Part shown: positions 11,901-24,707 of the stretch, one piece after another
How the letters are laid out: each line of letters opens with the position of its first letter
Numbering within the stretch: the first letter of the stretch is position 1
Assembly (NCBI GenBank): GCA_012295275.1
Contig: CM022678.1
Span: 928,894-992,893 of the forward strand
Direction of reading: 5' to 3'
DNA: 64,000 nt
Origin: Chrysomallon squamiferum
Lineage: Eukaryota > Mollusca > Gastropoda > Neomphalida > Peltospiridae
Position numbers and translations under genes: made by a program
Notes under the pieces: generated by a model
Told to the model about the DNA's origin: nothing
What the model saw: the letters and a program-made list of their open reading frames with translations, nothing else
Database searches by the model: none

Positions 11901-12036
11901 AGATGATGTGAACAAGGCGTACAGGAGACTTGCTGTGTTGTTGCATCCAGACAAGAGTGTGGCGCCAGGCAGTGAGGAGGCGTTTAAACTGCTCGTGTCT
12001 GCACGTACAGCTCTGCTCAAACGATGTCAAACATAA
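11901..12036 (+). CDS. DNAJC27: DNAJC27, exon 7 (J domain, stop)
   Basis: The exon reads DDVNKAYRRLAVLLHPDKSV, then APGSEEAFKLLVSARTALLK, RCQT and TAA (12034-12036). The HPD tripeptide, needed in J domains to stimulate Hsp70 ATPase, is intact. The ending matches the vertebrate C terminus in place and length. The distal acceptor is chosen because it alone continues into APGSEEAF. Confidence 0.92.
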
Positions 12037-12310
12037 ACTCAGCGACTCACTTTAAATCTCATCTCATTGACAGATGTCTGGTTCCGCCCACATACTGCAA
12101 AGTGATTGGCTGTTTCTGTCACCACGTGTGATTGACTTGACATTCAGTGCAGTAATAATTATTAATATTTATTTCATAAATTACTGATCGTCTGCATGTG
12201 ATAGAAAACAGACTCCTCCCACAATTTACAATATACTATGTGTCTGTCTGTCTGTCTGTGTACATGTGTTACTCAAAATGTAAGCAATGTCTTAACCATG
12301 TGATTGGCCA

Positions 12311-12316
12311 AATAAA
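12311..12316 (+). terminator. Possible poly(A) signal of DNAJC27
   Basis: AATAAA about 275 bp after the stop codon. A further candidate lies near 12790. Confidence 0.4.
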
Positions 12317-12319
12317 AAT

Positions 12320-13195
12320 AATTATTAATATTTGGAACATAAATGATTGACACGTTGCTATTGGAAACTGCTCCACTTACATTTTACAAACTGATCAGTT
12401 CCTTTTACTTTCCATGTCCTTCACAATCCGTGCAGTAACTATTATTACTGTGCATTACACAAACACAGTGACCTCTTGACCATCTGACTGGACAAATTCT
12501 AGTTGTTACAGTCTATTACACAATCTTAATTATTTTATTTTTTTTCTTTGACCCTATGGCTGGTCATTCTGTGTACTTGTTACATTGTATTATACAAGTT
12601 GCAGTGGTCAGAATGTTCTTGTGATAACAGTTGTATATTTACAGCTTTGTTTTATAATTTGAGTCTTGTCTTGTCTTTCTTTTTCTTGTTTGTTTTTACT
12701 CTTATTTTATCTCTATTACTGCACATTGTACAAATCATTCACTAAATTTGATTCATTTTTTATTGGTTCCGTCCGTTAAAAACTACAGTAATAAATTACA
12801 TTTTGTATTGAAACACAGATCTGTCAGGGTGTGGTCTGGTCTCACAAGGGTGTGGTGCTTGCTGGTCCCATCCTGAGATACAGACACTGTAATAGAGTCC
12901 AGATGAAAACAGATGATAACGTTTATCAAAACGTTAGTTTACAAAATTAATGTACAGTTTGAAATTTTTTAGGTGACTTCATAGTCAGAATATTTGTGTT
13001 TAAATAGCAAAATAGTAACAAATATTCAGAAATTGTTTTGTTTAGATGGTGTTGCATTTATGTATTCTAATATATCTGTTTTTAATTTTAATTTTTAATT
13101 TTTTTTTAATAAATGCAGATATGACTGTTCATAAGTTTAAAAAATATCAAAGTACATATGTAAAATCTTTTCTTACTGTGTTTGTTATTTATGTA

Positions 13196-13231
<36 letters not shown>

Positions 13232-13302
13232 TTAGTTTATAATGTACATTACATTTAAACAGCATATATTATCATTAATAAGTAAAATTAAATTTTTTGG
13301 CA

Positions 13303-13333
<31 letters not shown>

Positions 13334-13600
13334 ATTTACAATATTTAGTTCAAATACATAACTGAAAAAAAAAAAAAAAAAAAAATCTTAGAAACTGAAA
13401 ATCATCTTAAATTCATGATAAAGTTTATGTCGAAGTGAGTTGTTAGCTCTAATGAATTAATTACTGTGTGATGTCAGATAAACCAGAGTATATTATAATG
13501 ACATCAGTTGTTACATTTCATTACTTTTTCGTTCTTTTTTTCATTTCTGTTTGAGGTTATCAAGTTTATATTTTCTTGTTAATTAAACAAAGAGTAACAC
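12320..13600. other. Intergenic, with microsatellites
   Basis: No gene seen. Contains (TTA)n at about 13197-13230, (TATC)n at about 13303-13333 and a poly(A) run at about 13365-13385. Confidence 0.6.
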
Positions 13601-13619
13601 ACACACACACACACACACA

Positions 13620-14210
13620 CAGAGACAGACAGACACAGGCACCTTGAACCAAAATTTGAGTTACAAGCGAGCTTCAGATATGCCACTGCTAGTTGGTGCA
13701 ACAAACAACTCAACATACAGCCAGCATCCCATGTTGCACTTGTTTGATTCACATGGTTACCTGGCCACATAAACATCTGTGTGGTGCTTATGCAGTGTTT
13801 TGCCTAATTTTCTGCCCATGGATTGTAAGAAAGTGAGTGCAAAGGACAGTACTTGTACGATATGTACCATACTGATTCAGAAGGAGTCGATAAAGGCTAT
13901 AACTCCAGCCAAAGGCATTACAATAAATTGTCTGATCTCCAAGATAAATACACTTCACAAAACCAATTTATATTTCTTTGCATTCTCATTTATTTTGCCT
14001 TTATACCATATTTGTCATTTATAAATACATTTTTTATTATTTAAAAACATGTTAAAAAACGTTGGGGTTGTTTTCAGGAGGCTGGAATGGATTAATGATA
14101 TTTCAATTAATTTCAGTTCTGAAAATCTGTTTGATATACAAGTAAACGGAGTTACCACCTCAGTCATGGAACGAATTAAACTCATAAGTCAAGGTACCAC
14201 TGTATATATT
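13620..14210. mobile_element. Candidate non-autonomous DNA transposon or related dispersed repeat
   Basis: The right end, read on the - strand, is TACAGTGGTACCTTGACTTA, then TGAGTTTAATTCGTTCC. This is a phrase I associate with dispersed DNA-transposon ends in animal genomes, though I cannot name the family. The left end (near 13637) reads CAGGCACCTTGA then ATTTGAGTTACAAG, a plausible degenerate terminal inverted repeat of the right end. The interior is less AT-rich than the flanks and has no long frame. An (AC)n run abuts the left end. Confidence 0.4.
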
Positions 14211-14349
14211 TAAAACAAGTAAAATAAATATTGTACAGATGATGTTATAATTCCCACATACTGATGTCCAATTAAAACAGAGCAGCTAAGAGATTTCAAA
14301 ATCACATTGATTTTACTTACTAGTTTACAATTAACAGTCATTCACCCTG

Positions 14350-15270
14350 ACTCTAAACATAAACTTTGAACATAACCTCAACACTAACTGTTCCTGTTCT
14401 TGACAACACAGCAAGTAATTGTGCTACTAAGATCATAATTATTCTCTGACCTAACCTGACAATTGCCCTAACACTAGCATAACCCTATACTCTAATATTA
14501 ACCCTTTTCCTAAGCCTTACTCTAACACTAACAAAACCCTATACTCTAATATTAACCCTTTTCCTAAGCCTTACTCTAACACTAACAAAACCCTATACTC
14601 TAATATTAACCCTTTTCCTAAGCCTTACTCTAACACTAACATAACCCTATACTCTAATATTAACCCTTTTCCTAAGCCTTACTCTAACAGTAACTCTTCC
14701 TAAGCCTAAGCGTAACCGCAAGACTAACTCTAAGCCTAACCCTAACCCTAATCCTAGTCATAACCTTGACTGTAAACCTAACCCTAACCCTAATAAAATT
14801 TACTTTAAATGTTATCCTAACACTCACTGTTAACTTTTAAAGTTATTTATTTATTCATTTATTTACTTAAATTTTTGTTTTTAAGTTATTTTATATTTTG
14901 TCCTAACACTCATCTTCAACCTTTTTTTGAAATAAAAACTTTTTTCAATTTTATCCTAATACATGTCACCACATATTTAAATATAACCCTAATACTAATG
15001 TAAACATAACCCTAACCATAATCATATGTACAATACGATAAATTAAGACTGTCAATATAAAACATATTTTAGACATCATCCTAACACTTTTCAAAGTTAA
15101 TGCTTTGAAATAAATCTTCTTTTAAATGATATCTCAAAACTCATTAACTTTCCCAAGTTAATTTTTTTTAAACAAAAACTTTAATTTTTTATCTGAACAC
15201 TCATCATAAGATTTTAAAGTTTTATATCAAAACTCTGAGGTAAACAGATGTTAATGCTAATGTTAACCCT
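14350..15270. repeat. Telomere-like degenerate repeat block with a 54-bp tandem unit
   Basis: The + strand is rich in CCCTAA-like words. A 54-bp unit starting CCCTATACTCTAATATTAAC repeats four times at 14483, 14537, 14591 and 14645. Nearby stretches read CCTAACCCTAACCCTAA. Remnants continue to about 15270. This resembles an interstitial, degenerate (TTAGGG)-type array, G-rich on the - strand. Confidence 0.75.
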
Positions 15271-15488
15271 AACTGTAATAATAATGAAAGAATTTATTTG
15301 ACCATTCATTTTATTTGTATGAAGACAGGTAAACATGATCAGTAGATGCTATACAAACATTTATGTCTCTTAAAAGAAAAACTTAATCTGTGCATTATGA
15401 AATGTGTTTTTGTTTAATTAAATATGATTTGGTAAATCTCAACAACAACAACAACAACAATAATGATAATAAAGAAAAAAATAATAAC

Positions 15489-15498
<10 letters not shown>

Positions 15499-15541
<43 letters not shown>
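15499..15541. repeat. (AT)n microsatellite
   Basis: About 42 bp of pure AT dinucleotide. Confidence 0.9.
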
Positions 15542-15548
<7 letters not shown>

Positions 15549-15999
15549 ACTCAGTGTAAAATTGTCTAGATATTTAAACTGAACAAAAGAGTGACACTTA
15601 TGCTAAATTTATTGCAATGTTTACCTGGAAAAATGTTGAGCATCCTCAGTGACTAATACAAAGACTTTACAGTAAACTGACAATTTCAGTTGTGAAACAA
15701 CAGAATGTAAAGTGTCAGATTATTTTTATCAAAGTATTCTCACATAATCACTAGTCCCATCTAACACTGAAAACAAAAGTATATTCACTGAAACATACCA
15801 AACATTACATTTATGATACTCCACCCCAAACCAACAGAATATACCCTGAAACATACCAAACATTATATTTATGATACTGACCCTAGATAAGTTACGTGAA
15901 GCATACTAAACAACAGAAAGATGTCCATGAACCATGGATAGGAAAACACAATAGGTATGAATAATTTATCACAGTCTATGATGAAATTAAGATAATAAA

Positions 16000-18600
16000 C
16001 TATGCCTTTCTTTTGTGAGAACATTTCCACAATTTACTTGCATGGTTAAGTCCATTAGTAGAGTTAGCAGACATGCTAATATTTAACACTGTCACTAGTG
16101 CTTTTCTTGAACAATACAGGAAATTTAGTTACCTAACAAGAAAAACAAAAGTAATTACTATTTATAAAATATATTTATTATGTTAATTGTCAGTGGAATT
16201 ACAAATTGTTATTTTAAAACATTAGCAATTTATCACATTTACAATCAAGGAAAACTTACGGCTATCATCCCATTTGTTACAACACTAACACAGAGTGAAC
16301 TGGTAATCAGTTGTGCTCTATCTAGTATACAATACTAGATTGGTCTACCCAGTTGTTACACAAAAAACTTACAAAATAATTAAAAAATTGTTCCATATTA
16401 CAATTTACCACAAGTCAAAACAAGAAAGAAAAAAAAGAAAAGCAATCTGAAGCAATTTGATTACTGATCATACTTGAACGTTAATTAATTTCCTGCATCA
16501 CCAATGGCAACATGAAAACAACAGCTTAAGACAACCCCACTATCACACAACCAACCAGACCAAATACTTTGTTAATCAGGTTTCCTGTTTCTGAAAGTGA
16601 AAACAAAAATATCTTATGACAGTTGTAGAGAAAACTTACATGAAGTATATACATGTCTCAACTGTATAACATTTTTGATTTTTTTTTCTTCTTTCTTGCT
16701 GTTATTATTATTACTATCATTATCATTATTTATTGTATGTAATGGCCAAGTATTACCCCCAAAAAATATTTTTATTTTTTTTATTTTTTATATCAGTGTA
16801 TTAAAAAATATACATGAACTCACTCATTTCATACATTATGTAACAGTGACATAACCAGCAGTTAAAACATTACACAACAGTAAATTAGAACACTAATAAA
16901 ACTTTGTTCATTCTCAATAATAATAATAATAATAATAATAATAGTAATAATAGTTTATTTTTTGTAATGAAGATAATATTAAAATTTTATCACCTTCATT
17001 AAATCAGTTTTACTGCACACTCATAATTAAATGTCAAACAGGTAAATGAAAACATTACTAAATATATAAATATTCCTAATTTAAATTTACATTATTAATT
17101 ATTTAATATTTTATAATTATAAAACAGATAAATGTAAACATTAACTGAAAATTTTCCCTATTAAAATTAATTTGCTTTAATAATTATTGACTATCTTTTA
17201 ATTAATAGATAAATACGAACATTATTAACCAAGAATATTCCTAACAAATTTACTTTATTAATTATTCACTATTTTACAATTATTAAATAGAAAAATGTAA
17301 ACATTATTAACAAGAACATTAACATTACTTTATTAATTACTACTTTTTAATTATTAAACAGATCACACCCACACCCACACACCCACACCCACACGTACAC
17401 ACACATATATATACATACATATATGTAATCATAAGCATATATATATATATATCTGTAATAGTTATCTTTGCTATATGGCAAACATCTTAAAACTAGTTAT
17501 TGTAAATGATAGTAAAATATTTAGTACTATAAAACTATTTTATATAATAAATATAGTTATACATTAATTTACTTGATAAATAAATAAATAAAATAAAATA
17601 AAACAACCTTTACATTTAACATTAATATACAAATTAGCTTAGCATAAACATATTAAACATTTATTAATACAGAACAATTTTACAAACTAAAAACTGTACA
17701 TTATAAATTTTACACGACATTAAAACACAACTTTAATTATAACATCCTGTATAACAGATATTTTCACACATGAACAGTCTAACACAAGTAATAATCAAGT
17801 CATCATGAATAACAAATCTGATTTAAAAACTGCTTGACTTTTTTCTGACTGAATAACCTGATCAAAATTAACATCATTATTAGTACTGTTGTATTATTAT
17901 TGGAAAACCTAAATTATCTTAACATCTTTTTAAACTGAACTGTGCAATAAATATCCCAAAATGCTTCAGTAAAAAGTAAAAATCAAGTGAAAATTGTATT
18001 TAAATAGATACAGCAAATTATACAATATAGTGATACATCATTAGTATGTATACAATACACTCTACCATACATTAATACAATATTTGAATAGATGGAATAG
18101 AGTAAAACAATATTTGGATAGAAACAACAGACATTGCAATATAATGATAGAATATCTGTGTAGAATCAAAAACTACACCATATATTAATAGAAACAATTT
18201 CTAGTATCTAGATATACACCAGACTACACAGCAATATAGACTGCCTTTAACTCTTCATCATAATGCATTTGTTTACAAATTTTATTTTGAAAATGCAGTG
18301 TGGCTAATATATCAATAATTATACTTTTTAATTGAAAAGTTGGAACTACATTTTACTTAAAACACAATTACTTACACTGATACAACACTACATTAAAAAT
18401 AAGCATAAATGATGCAGTTCAAAATAAAACCACATCAGAAATCAGTGTGTTTCAGGATGAAGTAGAAAATTAAGATTAAATTTGTACCACAGAAATTACA
18501 AACAGAATTTTGATTTCTTCACAACAATTATTCCATTTATTATAAACATCAGTTTAATACCAAAAATATTTCTGCAGAATTTTAAAATGATTCCACCACG
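16000..18600. other. 3' flank of copy A, duplicated at 29.6-35.1 kb
   Basis: No gene seen. Landmark phrases recur in the 3' flank of copy C: GAGAACATTTCCACAATTTA (16018 and 29635), TTATTATGTTAATTGTCA (about 16175 and 29816), GGTATCATCCCATTTGTTACA-like text (about 16262 and 30170) and the block before the last ankyrin exon (about 18541 and 34965). The order is conserved, so one segment carried gene and flank. Confidence 0.75.
18536..18541 (-). terminator. Possible poly(A) signal of copy A
   Basis: TTTATT on the + strand is AATAAA on the - strand, about 115 bp past the reconstructed stop at 18655-18657. Confidence 0.3.
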
Positions 18601-18654
18601 TAATCTTCCACCTAAAATGAAAGTCTGTGTACATAATGTACTTAACTGAAAAGT

Positions 18655-19669
18655 TCAGGGGTTTTCACCACTACTGATTTTGATATTTTCATCTACACCT
18701 TTTTCTATTAGTACTTTCAAAATTTCTGTATTTCCATGTTTTACAGCTACGTTAAAACAGAATTGTTATCATTGTCTGTTAAATTAGGATCAGCTCCATG
18801 TTCCAGTAAATACAAAGCTACTTCATTCTTTTGATACTGACGAGCTGTAAAAAGAGGAGTTTCACCTCTACAGTTTCTAATGTTTACATCAACACCTTTT
18901 TCAGTCAGTGCTGTCACAATGTCTAAATTTGCTTTTTCAGCTGCTCTGTGTAAAACAGAATTGTTATCATTGTCTGTTAAATTAGGATCAGCTCCATGTT
19001 CCAGTAAATACAAAATTACTTTGTTCTTACAAGTGCACACATCTGAATGTTGGTGAAAACTATATCTGTAGTGATTCAGAGCCATTAAAAGAGGAGTTTC
19101 ACCATGGCTGTTTTTAATATTTACATCAAAATATTTTTCAATCAGTGCTTTCACAATTTCTAGATTTCCAGATACAGATGCTACGTGTAAAACAGAATTG
19201 TTATTACTGTCCGTTAAATTAGGATCAGCTCCATGTTCCAGTAAATACAAAACTACATTGTTCTGTTCAAACTTAACAGCTGCAAAAATGGGAGTTTCAC
19301 CTTGACTGTTTTTAATATTTACATCAGCACCTTTTTCAGTCAGTGCTGTCACAATTTTCATATTTCCTTGGTTAGCTGCTTCATATAAAACAGAATTGTT
19401 ATGTATGTCTGTTAAATTAGGATCAGCTCCATGTTCCAGTAAATACCAAACTATATTCTTCTTATTAGAGTAAAAATGATATTTGTCGTTATTCATAGCT
19501 GTGAGAAGAGGAGTTTCACCTTTACGGTTTCTAATATTTATATCAACACCTTTTTCTATCAGTGCTTTCAGAATTTTTTGATTTCCATGTTCAGCTGCTA
19601 AATGTAATACAGAATTGTTATCATTGTCTGTTAAATTAGGATCAGCTCCATGTTCCAGTAAGCAAAAAA
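18655..19669 (-). pseudogene. nSTAND3-ankyrin copy A, C-terminal ankyrin part (two frameshifts)
   Basis: Read leftwards, the frame holds about five repeats of a double-ankyrin unit built on HGADPNLTDNDNNSVLH, then GN-EIV-ALIEKG-DVNI-N-GETPL. It is separated from the segment to its right by a 1-nt deletion near 19670-19690. A second 1-nt loss near 18748-18755 makes TTA-ACG-TAG where homologous units have TTA-CAC-GTA. Past that point the other frame continues as a normal ankyrin unit to TGA at 18657-18655. Ankyrin repeats bind other proteins; in STAND proteins they usually act as the sensor. Linkers of variable length (for example one with HQHSDVCTCKNK) sit between unit pairs. Confidence 0.7.
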
Positions 19670-21301
19670 CTACAGTATTATTACAGAGTACACAGATGGT
19701 GTATAACTAAATTCATATCTTTTGAACTTCAGAGCTCTATGAAGTGCAGTTTGACCTTTATTGTTTTTCTTATTTACATCAGCACCTTTTTCAATCAGTG
19801 CTGTCACAATTTCTATATTTCCATGTTTAGCTGCTAAGTGTAAAACAGAATTGTTATCATTGTCTGTTAAATTAGGATCAACTCCATGTTCCAGTAAATA
19901 ATAAACTACTTGACATTTTTCATCTTTCGGAAATGGAGCAATTTTATCATCATCAAAATAAACAGCTGCAGAAAGAGCAGTTTCACCTCTACAGTTTCTA
20001 ATATTTACATCTGCACCTTTTTCTATCAGTGCTGTCACAATATCTATATTTCCATGTTTAGCTGCTAGGTGTAAAACAGAATTGTTATCATTGTCTGTTA
20101 AATTAGGATCAGCTCCATGTTCCAGCAAATAAAAAAATAGTTTGTTCTCTTCAGAGATAATAGCTGTAAAAAGAGGAGTTTCTCCGCGACAGTTTCTAAT
20201 ATGTAAATCAAAACCTTTTTCAATCAGTGCTGTCACAATTTCTATATTTCTTTGTTTAGCTGCTAGATGTAAAACAGAATTGTTATGAGTGTCTGTTAAA
20301 TTAGGATCAGCTCCATGTTGCAGTAAATAAAAAGCTACTTCGTTCTTACGAGAGTACACATCTGGAAGGTTGGAAAAATGATATTCGTTGTAACTGAGAG
20401 AAGTAAGAAGAGGTGTTTCACCTAGACCATTTTTAATATTTACATCAACATCTTTTTCAATCAGTGCTGTCACAATTTCTATAATTCCATATTTAGCTGC
20501 TATGTGTAAAACTGAATTCTTATCATTGTCTGTTAAATTAAGATCAGCTCCATGTTGCAGTAAATAAAAAGCTACTTTGTTCTTACGAGAGTACACATCT
20601 GGAAGGATGGAAAATTGATATTTGTTGTAATTCACAGCTGTATGAAGAAGAGTTTCACCTAGACCATTTTTAATATTTACATCAAACCCTTTTTCAATCA
20701 GCGTTGTCACAATTTCTATATTTCCAAAACCAGCTGCTACGTGTAAAACAGAATTGTTATCACTGTCTGTTAAATTAGGATTAGCTCCATGTTTCAGTAA
20801 ATACAAAATAACTTTGTAACAAGAGTCTCTTTTGTCATATATATCATCTTTTTGGTCACTGACAGATCTGTGAAGTGGAGTTTGCTCTCTGCTGTTTTTA
20901 ATATTTACATCTGCTTCTTTTTCTATTAGAGCTTTCACAATTTCTATATTTCCAGATTGAACTGCTAGGTGTAAAACAGAATTGTTATCTTTGTCTGTTA
21001 AATCAGGATCAGCTCCATGTTCCAGTAAATACAAAACTACTTTATTCTGTTTATAATTAAGAGCTGTAAAAAGAGGTGTTACACCTTGAGTGTTTTCAAT
21101 ATTTACATCAAAACTGTTTTTACTCAGTGCTGTCACAATTTCTATATTTCCTTGTTTAGCTGCTCTGTGTAAAACAGAATTGTTATCATTGTCTGTTAAA
21201 TTAGGATCAGCTCCTTGTTTTAATAAGTATAAAGCTATTTCTGTTTTGTTGTTGTTCAAGGACAAAAAAAAGAGGAGTTTCCCCTTCAGAGTTAATTGCA
21301 T
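19670..21301 (-). pseudogene. nSTAND3-ankyrin copy A, main ankyrin array
   Basis: An open frame carries seven double-ankyrin units. Each contains GADPNLTD(N)DNNSVLHLAA, then a second half with ALIEKGADVNIRNCRGETPL and a linker. Several linkers share an insert of the form YSRKN(K/E)VAFYLL. Unit identity is high, pointing to recent internal duplication. The frame enters from the right through an 8-A run at 21264-21271; with seven A the frame would match the preceding segment. It could be a working gene with an assembly error at this run, but the other breaks argue for a decaying copy. Confidence 0.7.
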
Positions 21302-23405
21302 TTATTTCAACACCCCTTTTTGTTACTTCTTTCACCACATCTATGTGAATTTGACAAGCTATGTGCAATGCTGAATTCTTTTGTTTATCTGCAATGTTAG
21401 TATTAGCACCACTTTCCAGTAACAACAAAGCTACTTCCTTTCTGTTTGTCACCGCTTTTGCAGCTTCATGAAGTGGAGTTTTCCCATCTCTGTTTACTGC
21501 ACTAACATCAGCATTTCTCTCTATTAGTGATTTTATCACATCTAAATCACCACGCAGAACTGAAATGTGGAGAAGTGAATCTGAAGGCAACAACTGCAAA
21601 CTAGTTTTCACATCAAAAGACACTTTTAATTGATTTTCCTCTTCAAATAACTCAATTAATTTCTTGTTAATAGCTACATTCACATTAGGATCAGCTCCTT
21701 TATCAAGAAGACACTGAACAACATCTGCACTGTTAAACATCACTGCAACTTTCAGTACTTCACCTTTCTTCCAATTGTTCTTATCTGTATCATTACTTCT
21801 CTGCTCAGTGAGAAAATTCACTGTGTCAGCAGATCCCCACATTGCTGCTGCTAAAAGTACTTTATCTCTGTTCTCCTCATTTAAACAATCAGGTTTCAGT
21901 TTTACTATTTCTTTTATAACAGTTGAAGTACTCTGACCAGCAGCAATGATAGCAATGTCTTTAGTTTTGTTTATTATATCACAGGTAACCAGTTTCTTAA
22001 AAAGATGGCTTACATCAACAACTTTAAAAGTCTTTGAGTTACTTACAATCATGTCAAATACATTAATCAGCATATTATTTGGTTTAAATCTTACTAGTTG
22101 ATGGAAACAAACCAATAACAGCTTTACAGCTTTTTCCTTGATTTCACTGTTCTGTTTCTCACTGTTTATCATGTCAGCTAACAGACAGGCAATGTTCATA
22201 TTACCTGAACAAATTGAAATATGTAACAAGTGGGTACACAGAGTCATTTCTCTCTCATTTGTATACAGTAACAGTTCTTTGAGTATGGTAGCACTGTCTG
22301 TTTTTGAAAAAGCAGCTGCACTGAATGTTGCAAATGTTGGAATGACACCTGATTCTAGCAACATTCTCACAAGATCTTCATCACCAAACAAACAAAACAT
22401 ATTCAAAAGTTCTTCTTTCAGACATGTTAATTTCATTTTACTCAGAGTTGATAAGAAAACTCTTGACAATGTTTTCAATCCATTCACAATACAGTCACTT
22501 GTAACAGATGATGAATTTATAAAACATTTTATAACATCCAAATACCACATATTATTAAAATGAACCTTCGGATCACTGTTAAGCAGATATGAAATATTGA
22601 TAAATATTTTATTAGCACTGTCTACATCTACAAATACTATATGAATATATTCATATTGATTTATTCCATATAGTCTTGTATTCAATATTACTGATAACCT
22701 TTCATTAAAGTATTTTTCTTTTATCAGGTATTTTACAAATTCTTCATCTTTCAGTGATGGATGTAAAATAATTGTTCTTGCGTTTGATGCCAGCAGGTCA
22801 GTAAATCTGCGAGCAAGAAAGTCAAAGCAGTCAGGTCTCACAGTCATTGTAATATGACTTCTGTTAGACACTCCAGGCGTCACAACATATTCTAACAACA
22901 TGGAGACAGGACACACTTCTAGCAACTCTGCTGCTTTCTTTGGAAACTCTGATGAAAACATCAGAAACAAACAGTCAAACACTGACTGGTGAATAAATGT
23001 GTATTTATTGTCATAACACTTCAAATAGGTACCACACATTACATCAGCTGTTTTCTTTAAATCTGTGAGACCAGTGTTCAGACCAGTATTCAGACAGGCT
23101 TTCTCTAACAGTCTTATTAATTTCATTATGTCACTGTCAGAGTCATTTTCAAAAGGGTCCAGTGAATCAATGCTGAGATTGCCTTGTTTGAACAAAATCA
23201 GCAGTAGAACCAGGTAACTGATCTGTGAAGATCTGTCATTTTTCAATTTTTCCAGCTCTTGTCTGAGATATTCTACAGGTTTTTTAAAAAACTCAACTCC
23301 TCTTTTTTGTGCATCACTTGAATTAACATAAAACACACACACCTGAGGAAATGCTAACTCTGTACATGAACTTTCAATGGCAGTCAATTTATATATTTCA
23401 TCCAT
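21207..23405 (-). pseudogene. nSTAND3-ankyrin copy A, middle region and first ankyrin repeats
   Basis: About 730 codons are homologous to residues after about 180 of the copy C frame. The start is all-helical, including conserved CGTYLKC and FDFLARRFTDLLAS, which I take as the region following the NTPase (winged-helix/helical) and a long alpha-solenoid. Ankyrin-type repeats begin at about residue 575 (LLHISVLRGDLDVIKSLIER) and run to GETPLFFV, where the 8-A run shifts the frame. The right boundary is not a true start: the frame is cut from the NTPase segment by a 1-nt insertion near 23405-23425 relative to copy C. Confidence 0.75.
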
Positions 23406-23406
23406 T

Positions 23407-23939
23407 TTAACATCCTTTTTGTTTGAGATATTTGTTTAGAATTTCTTCCTTTTCATTATCAGTCAGACAACAGTCACAACTCTGCAGATCAAGAACATGA
23501 TTCTTTCTAAACAGATCAAATTCCTTCAAACTAGTTTCAGTTTCTGAAAATATTTGTTTTCTTAAAGTAATAATACATTTCAAAGAACCATCCTGAACAA
23601 GACTCCATAGCTTTGTAAATTTCAGTTTCCATGAGTCTATAAAATGTGAAACAAGATTAGTCTTACCAAATATATCATCAATGAGAACAACATATTTATT
23701 ATTTCCAGATACAGGGATGTCATTGAATTCAGAGTGATGAGTCAGCAAGTAGGATTCTCTTTTTTCTTCATTTTCTATCTGTCTCATCATACGCAAAGCA
23801 AGAGTTGTCTTTCCTGAACCTGGACATCCTATCACAATGACAACACCATTCTGCTTCAAAAGTTCAACACCTCTTTCTTCTGCTCTTGTTTCAACATAGA
23901 CTCTCCAGTCAGCTGAATTTAACAAAGACCTGGTAGACT
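23407..23939 (-). pseudogene. nSTAND3-ankyrin copy A, P-loop NTPase exon start
   Basis: The exon begins after a TTATGATACAG acceptor at 23940 in phase 1 and reads STRSLLNSADWRVYVETRAE. It then has a Walker A GCPGSGKTT and a Walker B-like VVLIDDIFG. The IDDIFG motif and the (T)RS....W.VY.ETRAE lead-in fit the novel STAND NTPase 3 (nSTAND3) family, AP-ATPase relatives used as switch domains in immune-type proteins. The frame ends early (ILNKYLKQKGC stop) because of a 1-nt insertion; in copy C the same place reads on without a break. Upstream coding probably comes from the small exons at 25341 and 26232. Confidence 0.75.
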
Positions 23940-24149
23940 CTGTATCATAATATTTAAAAATTAATAACCATTATTAGTTATTTTGAACATATGTTACTAT
24001 TTAGATATAAATAATATAATTCTTAACTGGTCATCAGATGTGAAGATTTTCTTAAGAATACAATAGTTTGTTGTCATAATTTTAATTCATCAGAATTTAA
24101 TCAAGATAATAACATGTCACAATTTTAGATGGTGTAAAAGTAACAAGAT

Positions 24150-24660
24150 GCATAAGGGTCATTCCGTGTCAAATCACCCAATGGTTTAAACCCGACCGTC
24201 TCAGATTTTTATGAAACTTGGTATACTTGTTGACTGGGATCCCACAGCACCAAATCTGAAATTTTAGCTCAATCAGACCAGTGGTGTGGGAGATACGGCC
24301 CACCGAATTTTGAGATTTTTGCCAAAAATGGGTGTGACCACCAACCTTAGAACCCTCATATCTCAGGAACTACTGGGCCAATCTTCATAAAATTGGTATT
24401 GTTAGAAAGGCAAAATGACAAGGATGCCAAATCTGCCATTTTTGTTTAGCTTGGAAAATACTGAAGTACCTTGACCTTTTGACCTTTGCTATGACCTTGA
24501 AACTGACCGTGTGGATCACGTGATCTTGAGATGACCTTTATTGAAATTTAATCTCCCACATGTTAACTAAAACATATAAAAGTTTCCTGGGTGTAATATT
24601 TTTTGTTTAGCCACAATATAGATTTAAAAAATGCACATACATGAAAATAACACCTTTTCA
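24150..24660. mobile_element. Dispersed-repeat-like insertion
   Basis: This block is markedly less AT-rich than its neighbours, starting GGGTCATTCCGTGTCAAATC and including CTCATATCTCAGGAACTACT. It lies exactly between the decayed copy B stub and copy A, and has no equivalent in copy C. It has no long frame. The phrasing recalls dispersed repeats of many invertebrate genomes, but I cannot name the family. Confidence 0.45.
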
Positions 24661-24707
24661 GCCATTAACATCTGATTAACTAAAACCTGAATGATCAATT
24701 CTGGATG

